A DNA stretch of 64,000 bases. Source: Glossina fuscipes (taxonomy: Eukaryota > Arthropoda > Insecta > Diptera > Glossinidae). Of this stretch, positions 61,193 through 64,000 are shown piece by piece. The position numbers and the translations under genes are program-made. The notes below the pieces were generated by a model. It was not told where the DNA came from. It searched no databases and saw only the letters and a program-made list of their open reading frames with translations. The stretch spans positions 2,085,492-2,149,491 of the forward strand of contig NW_023998414.1 in assembly GCF_014805625.2 (NCBI RefSeq). The letters run 5' to 3'. Positions within the stretch are counted from its first letter, which is position 1. Each line of letters opens with the position of its first letter.

Positions 61193-61356
61193 TCTGCTAA
61201 ACGTAATTGTAAACGGATTGCATTATTGTTTGGATCGAAGTGAAAAGTTGAAATTTATTTGTTTCTTTTGGTTTTTTGTTTTTGTTTCTTAATTTAGGAT
61301 GCGAATTTTAATCGATAAGGGTTGCTTAGCATATCACATGCTTGTTACTTTAACAT

Positions 61357-61360
<4 letters not shown>

Positions 61361-61404
<44 letters not shown>
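61361..61404. repeat. (TA)n microsatellite
   Basis: An uninterrupted TA array of about 22 units. Confidence 0.95.
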
Positions 61405-61405
<1 letters not shown>

Positions 61406-61989
61406 CCTTTTGATCTTATTGTATTTAACCTTAAAACTTAAACAATCAACTAACATTTTGTAAGAACTTATCATAAAATTTATTTTCCGCTAAGATTTCA
61501 TTATAGCTCATCAATACAGATGTTATATCGTAATATCCTTTTGAATATATAAATAACATGAAGAGATTTAGAAATTTAGAAATTTGGAAGCTTTTGGTGC
61601 AGTAAAGACAGTAGTAAAATCGCCCTTAACCTAAAAGATATAAGTATGTCATAGTCGGGCGAGGTCAACTATTTGACAGACTACACCGCTTCGCCTAAAG
61701 CAGGAATAATAGTAAATACATAATAAAGAATTATACGTTATATTCATGCAAAGTCATGCTTCTCCTCATAACTCCTATCATAAGATATGCATGGCATGAG
61801 AATCCTTATTTATGATGGGATCCATAAAGCAGACAGACATAAGTGATTCAAATTGCGGTTAGGTTGCTTTTTATATGAATTTACTACATTTATACACCGT
61901 GCAAATTGAAAGATAGACCTTTTTATCGTATATTGGAACGACTCACTGTTTCTAAAAGAGGGAATTCAAAAAATTGCCTTATCCAAATC

Positions 61990-62130
61990 AAATATTTCGT
62001 ACCAGTTTCGAATATCGCTATAGTGCATAATCGAGAAAGACTTAAATGAGTCCCAGCTTTTATTATGTTAATCGTTTCGGAATATGATTCTGATAAGTTT
62101 GTCCGTCTGTCTGTCTGTCTGTCTGTCTGT
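61990..62130 (+). repeat. Dispersed-repeat fragment ending in (TCTG)n
   Basis: 'atgattctgataagtttgtc' leads into 'cgtctgtctg' repeats (62104-62130), like the head-to-core transition of other copies. Similarity stops at the edge of the duplicated block beginning near 62129. Confidence 0.5.
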
Positions 62131-62832
62131 ATGTCGTTTTCCATAATTTTGTTAAAGATCCCTTCAAAAAAATCCCATAAAATTTAGAAATCCTTCGAAA
62201 CACCTGACCTCACCTTAGTTTGCAATAAGTGTGCAAACGAGGAAACTCTAAAAAGTTGAAAAGCAAATGACAATTACTCTCTAAGTCTTCTTTAAAATCG
62301 GTGACGTGTTCATTTGTTCTGATTGCGAACTGCGGATAGAAAAGAAATTTTAGATATGCTATACCATAGTGAGAGATATGACGAACCAGCCGACATGAGC
62401 TGTATTCATGAGCTGCAGCCGACCGAAATTATATGTGCGACCAAAGAACCCTCGGGCCGAGTATTATTTCTGATTAAGTGCAGAGATCCGCATGCTACTC
62501 ACGTTGTGGATGCAGCAGACGCAAAAATAGTCTGGCCACAACTCGTTATCCGATTCTATGAGAAAGTATGGCGGAATTTAAACAAAAATGAGTGAATAAA
62601 AAAAATTCTTAATTATATAACATTGATGTTTGTTATGTTTCATTAAAGCATTTGATAGAAGTTCGAATTTTTTCTTTTTATTAAATTATTTTTATTTATT
62701 GTTTAGTTGTAGATTAGAGGGATTACCGTAAACATTTTTTAAATTGGATATATAAGCCATAAGGCTTCTTGGCTTAGTCCATCCTAAAGCAACATCGAAA
62801 AGCAAAAAAAATTGTTTAGGGGAATGAATTTC
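62129..62832 (+). repeat. Duplicated block, copy 2
   Basis: This is the partner of 28669-29383. It begins directly at the end of a (TCTG)n array belonging to a dispersed-repeat fragment. Relative to copy 1 it lacks 14 bases in the 5' flank, has one substitution in the rest of the 5' flank by my reading, and has several in the 3' flank. Confidence 0.9.
62356..62595 (+). CDS. Stand-alone chromo-shadow-domain protein (HP1-like), copy 2
   Basis: This 79-codon frame has the same start, stop and domain layout as copy 1 (28910-29149). It has six residue differences from copy 1: Q-to-K in the LIQCRD strand, G-to-A after DPH, E-to-A and VL-to-IV just before WPQ, and K-to-E at the C-terminus. All six nucleotide differences in the frame change an amino acid; none is silent. 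The shadow-domain signature (GRVLFLIKCRD, WPQLVIRFYEKVW) is intact and there are no stops. No chromodomain lies upstream; the 5' neighbour is a dispersed repeat. Whether this copy, copy 1, both or neither is expressed cannot be told from sequence. Confidence 0.6.
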   Translation: MLYHSERYDEPADMSCIHELQPTEIICATKEPSGRVLFLIKCRDPHATHVVDAADAKIVWPQLVIRFYEKVWRNLNKNE

Positions 62833-62995
62833 ACGAAAAATTTGAAACGGTAGACCGTGAAGATGAAGATTTTATTGGCTCTGACTTGTTAATTAAGAGA
62901 AGCCATTATATACATAGGAAGCCATTATATAATCTGACTGGACGGCTCTGTAAGTTTACCTAAAACTTTTATTTTTTTATAAAATCGCAAATCCA

Positions 62996-63223
62996 ATGCT
63001 TCCATTATTAGCATTGTGGAAACGGGTGTTAACCCATGTTCAATTTGTAAATGTGGTCAGTTCGCATTTACATAAGAAATTAGAAAACAGCATCACCTCG
63101 CCACGATTGCTAAGCGAATTTAGTACCGATAGTCTGCAGCTGCGTGTGACACGAGATCCTCTTGCAAACGCACTTTCACGTATCAGGGAACTTCACGCGT
63201 CTAATGAATTCACCCGTAAATAA
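62996..63223 (+). CDS. Open frame of 75 codons, unknown
   Basis: An ATG-started frame of non-repetitive composition (e.g. HLHKKLENSITSPRLLSEFS and LANALSRIRELHASNEF), in a locally GC-richer patch just downstream of duplication copy 2 and outside the duplicated block. No family is recognised. It could be an eroded transposon fragment or chance. Confidence 0.2.
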   Translation: MLPLLALWKRVLTHVQFVNVVSSHLHKKLENSITSPRLLSEFSTDSLQLRVTRDPLANALSRIRELHASNEFTRK

Positions 63224-63479
63224 TTATCAGAAGACCAAAAAAGCGACAATGAGCTGCAACAACTAATAGCAAATAAGAAAATTATATTCCCTCGTCACGG
63301 AATATTTTACACCTAACAGGAGAAAAAAAAAAGTTAAAAAACTAAATCTTTCTTCTTTCTCTATAATATGGAGTGGGCAAGGCCGGTGTTGTTTATTTTC
63401 AACGTGAAACTTCTTGCCGTATAGAGACGCGTGTACGGTGCAGGCTTCGAAAAGTTTAGGGCATTTCCAAAATTCTTTT

Positions 63480-64000
63480 GGAAAATTTTGTACGCGATAT
63501 AGATATAGGGCAGCGAAATAGACGGACATGCTTAGGGTCATTTCGAGAATTTTTATACGTTATGAAGATTTTGAAGCTTGTTTCTGCGCCTTATAAAAGT
63601 ATTGGAATAAACAACTAAATTTTGATCCACTATAATATTTGGTAGGCGTGGTCAATACTCTTCTATTTTCATGCAGGTGCTACAGCATCGCCTATAGAAT
63701 ATGAGTTCGATATGAGTTTTGTACATTTATCTGCTATAGTTTATGAGTGATGACCGAAAAACCAATTTTTTATTTCGTTTGAAAAACAGAGATATCCTCA
63801 GTTTACGTGATACTGTGGGCACATCTTTCGACTGGTGTGGCCCATATTTAATACCAATTTGCGTGCAAGAATTTCCAATGTTTCTGCCAAATTTTCATTT
63901 CAGTCGACATTTTCATTATTGAAGAATGTTTACAACAGACATTACACCTACGGACAGACGGACATACTTAAATCGATTTAGAATTTGATGCTGATTAAGA
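63480..64000 (-). repeat. Dispersed-repeat copies, minus orientation, running off the end
   Basis: 'gcgaaatagacggacatgct' at about 63514 and 'acctacggacagacggacat' at about 63949 are both reverse cores. 'tatttaataccaatttgcgt', 'ttatgagtgatgaccgaaaa' and 'acttaaatcgatttagaatt' match the body of 35181-35910 in reverse. There are probably two minus-oriented copies in tandem, the second truncated by the window edge. Confidence 0.75.

Larger units (their letters stand above)
58450..61989. other. Gene-free, microsatellite-rich stretch
   Basis: No supported gene. It holds poly-A at 58838-58860, (TA)-rich arrays at 58567-58610, (GGCTCA)n at 59843-59870, (GAT/GAC)n at 59947-59987, (TTTA)n at 60454-60484, (TG)n at 60720-60750 and 60871-60898, poly-T at 61169-61193 and (TA)n at 61361-61404. 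Confidence 0.5.

Noticed and set aside
1..64000. CRISPR arrays, operons, phage or bacterial islands
   Set aside because: No direct-repeat/spacer arrays or bacterial-type gene blocks; all tandem repeats are microsatellites of an animal genome.

Overview
The window is AT-rich, gene-poor DNA from an animal genome, most likely a higher dipteran (a tephritid- or muscoid-like fly). The pointers are mariner and Jockey-clade transposon remains, a chromo-shadow (HP1-type) open reading frame, a dispersed repeat carrying GTCCGTCTGTCCGTC-type strings that I know from many fly genomes, and dense (TA), (CA), (ATT) and poly-A/T tracts. There are no operons, ribosome binding sites or other bacterial features. 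The species cannot be named from the sequence.

No conserved multi-exon gene is visible. Most open frames come from simple repeats or shadow dispersed elements. The clearest coding sequences are two near-identical 79-codon frames (28910-29149 and 62356-62595). Each encodes a stand-alone chromo-shadow-domain protein, and each sits in a duplicated block of about 0.7 kb; the blocks lie about 33 kb apart on the same strand. A sequence at 23510-23592 looks like a recursive (ratchet) splice site followed by a 53-nt candidate exon. That would fit most of the window being a very long plus-strand intron, but this is inference.

Layout: 0-7 kb is microsatellite-rich with one tRNA-SINE relic. 7.1-7.6 kb holds an old mariner transposase on the minus strand. 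16.7-17.2 kb holds a long inverted-repeat (foldback-like) element. 18.9-23 kb holds two SINE copies and one dispersed-repeat copy. 23.5 kb has the splice-site candidate. 28.7-29.4 kb is duplication copy 1. 31.2-31.9 kb is an inverted pair of dispersed repeats. 33.0 kb has an assembly gap in (TA)n. 34.8-35.9 kb has an internally deleted mariner next to a dispersed-repeat copy. 43.5-44.0 kb has the best-delimited dispersed-repeat copy. 47.3 kb has an assembly gap in poly-T. 50.2-50.8 kb has a SINE and a dispersed repeat. 55.0-56.5 kb has a Jockey-clade retrotransposon relic on the minus strand. 62.1-62.8 kb is duplication copy 2, followed by a dispersed repeat that runs off the end.

Nothing suggests the features act together in a pathway. 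The picture is an accumulation of transposable elements in non-coding DNA, plus a locally duplicated HP1-like gene. All identifications were made by eye from translated motifs; no database search was run.
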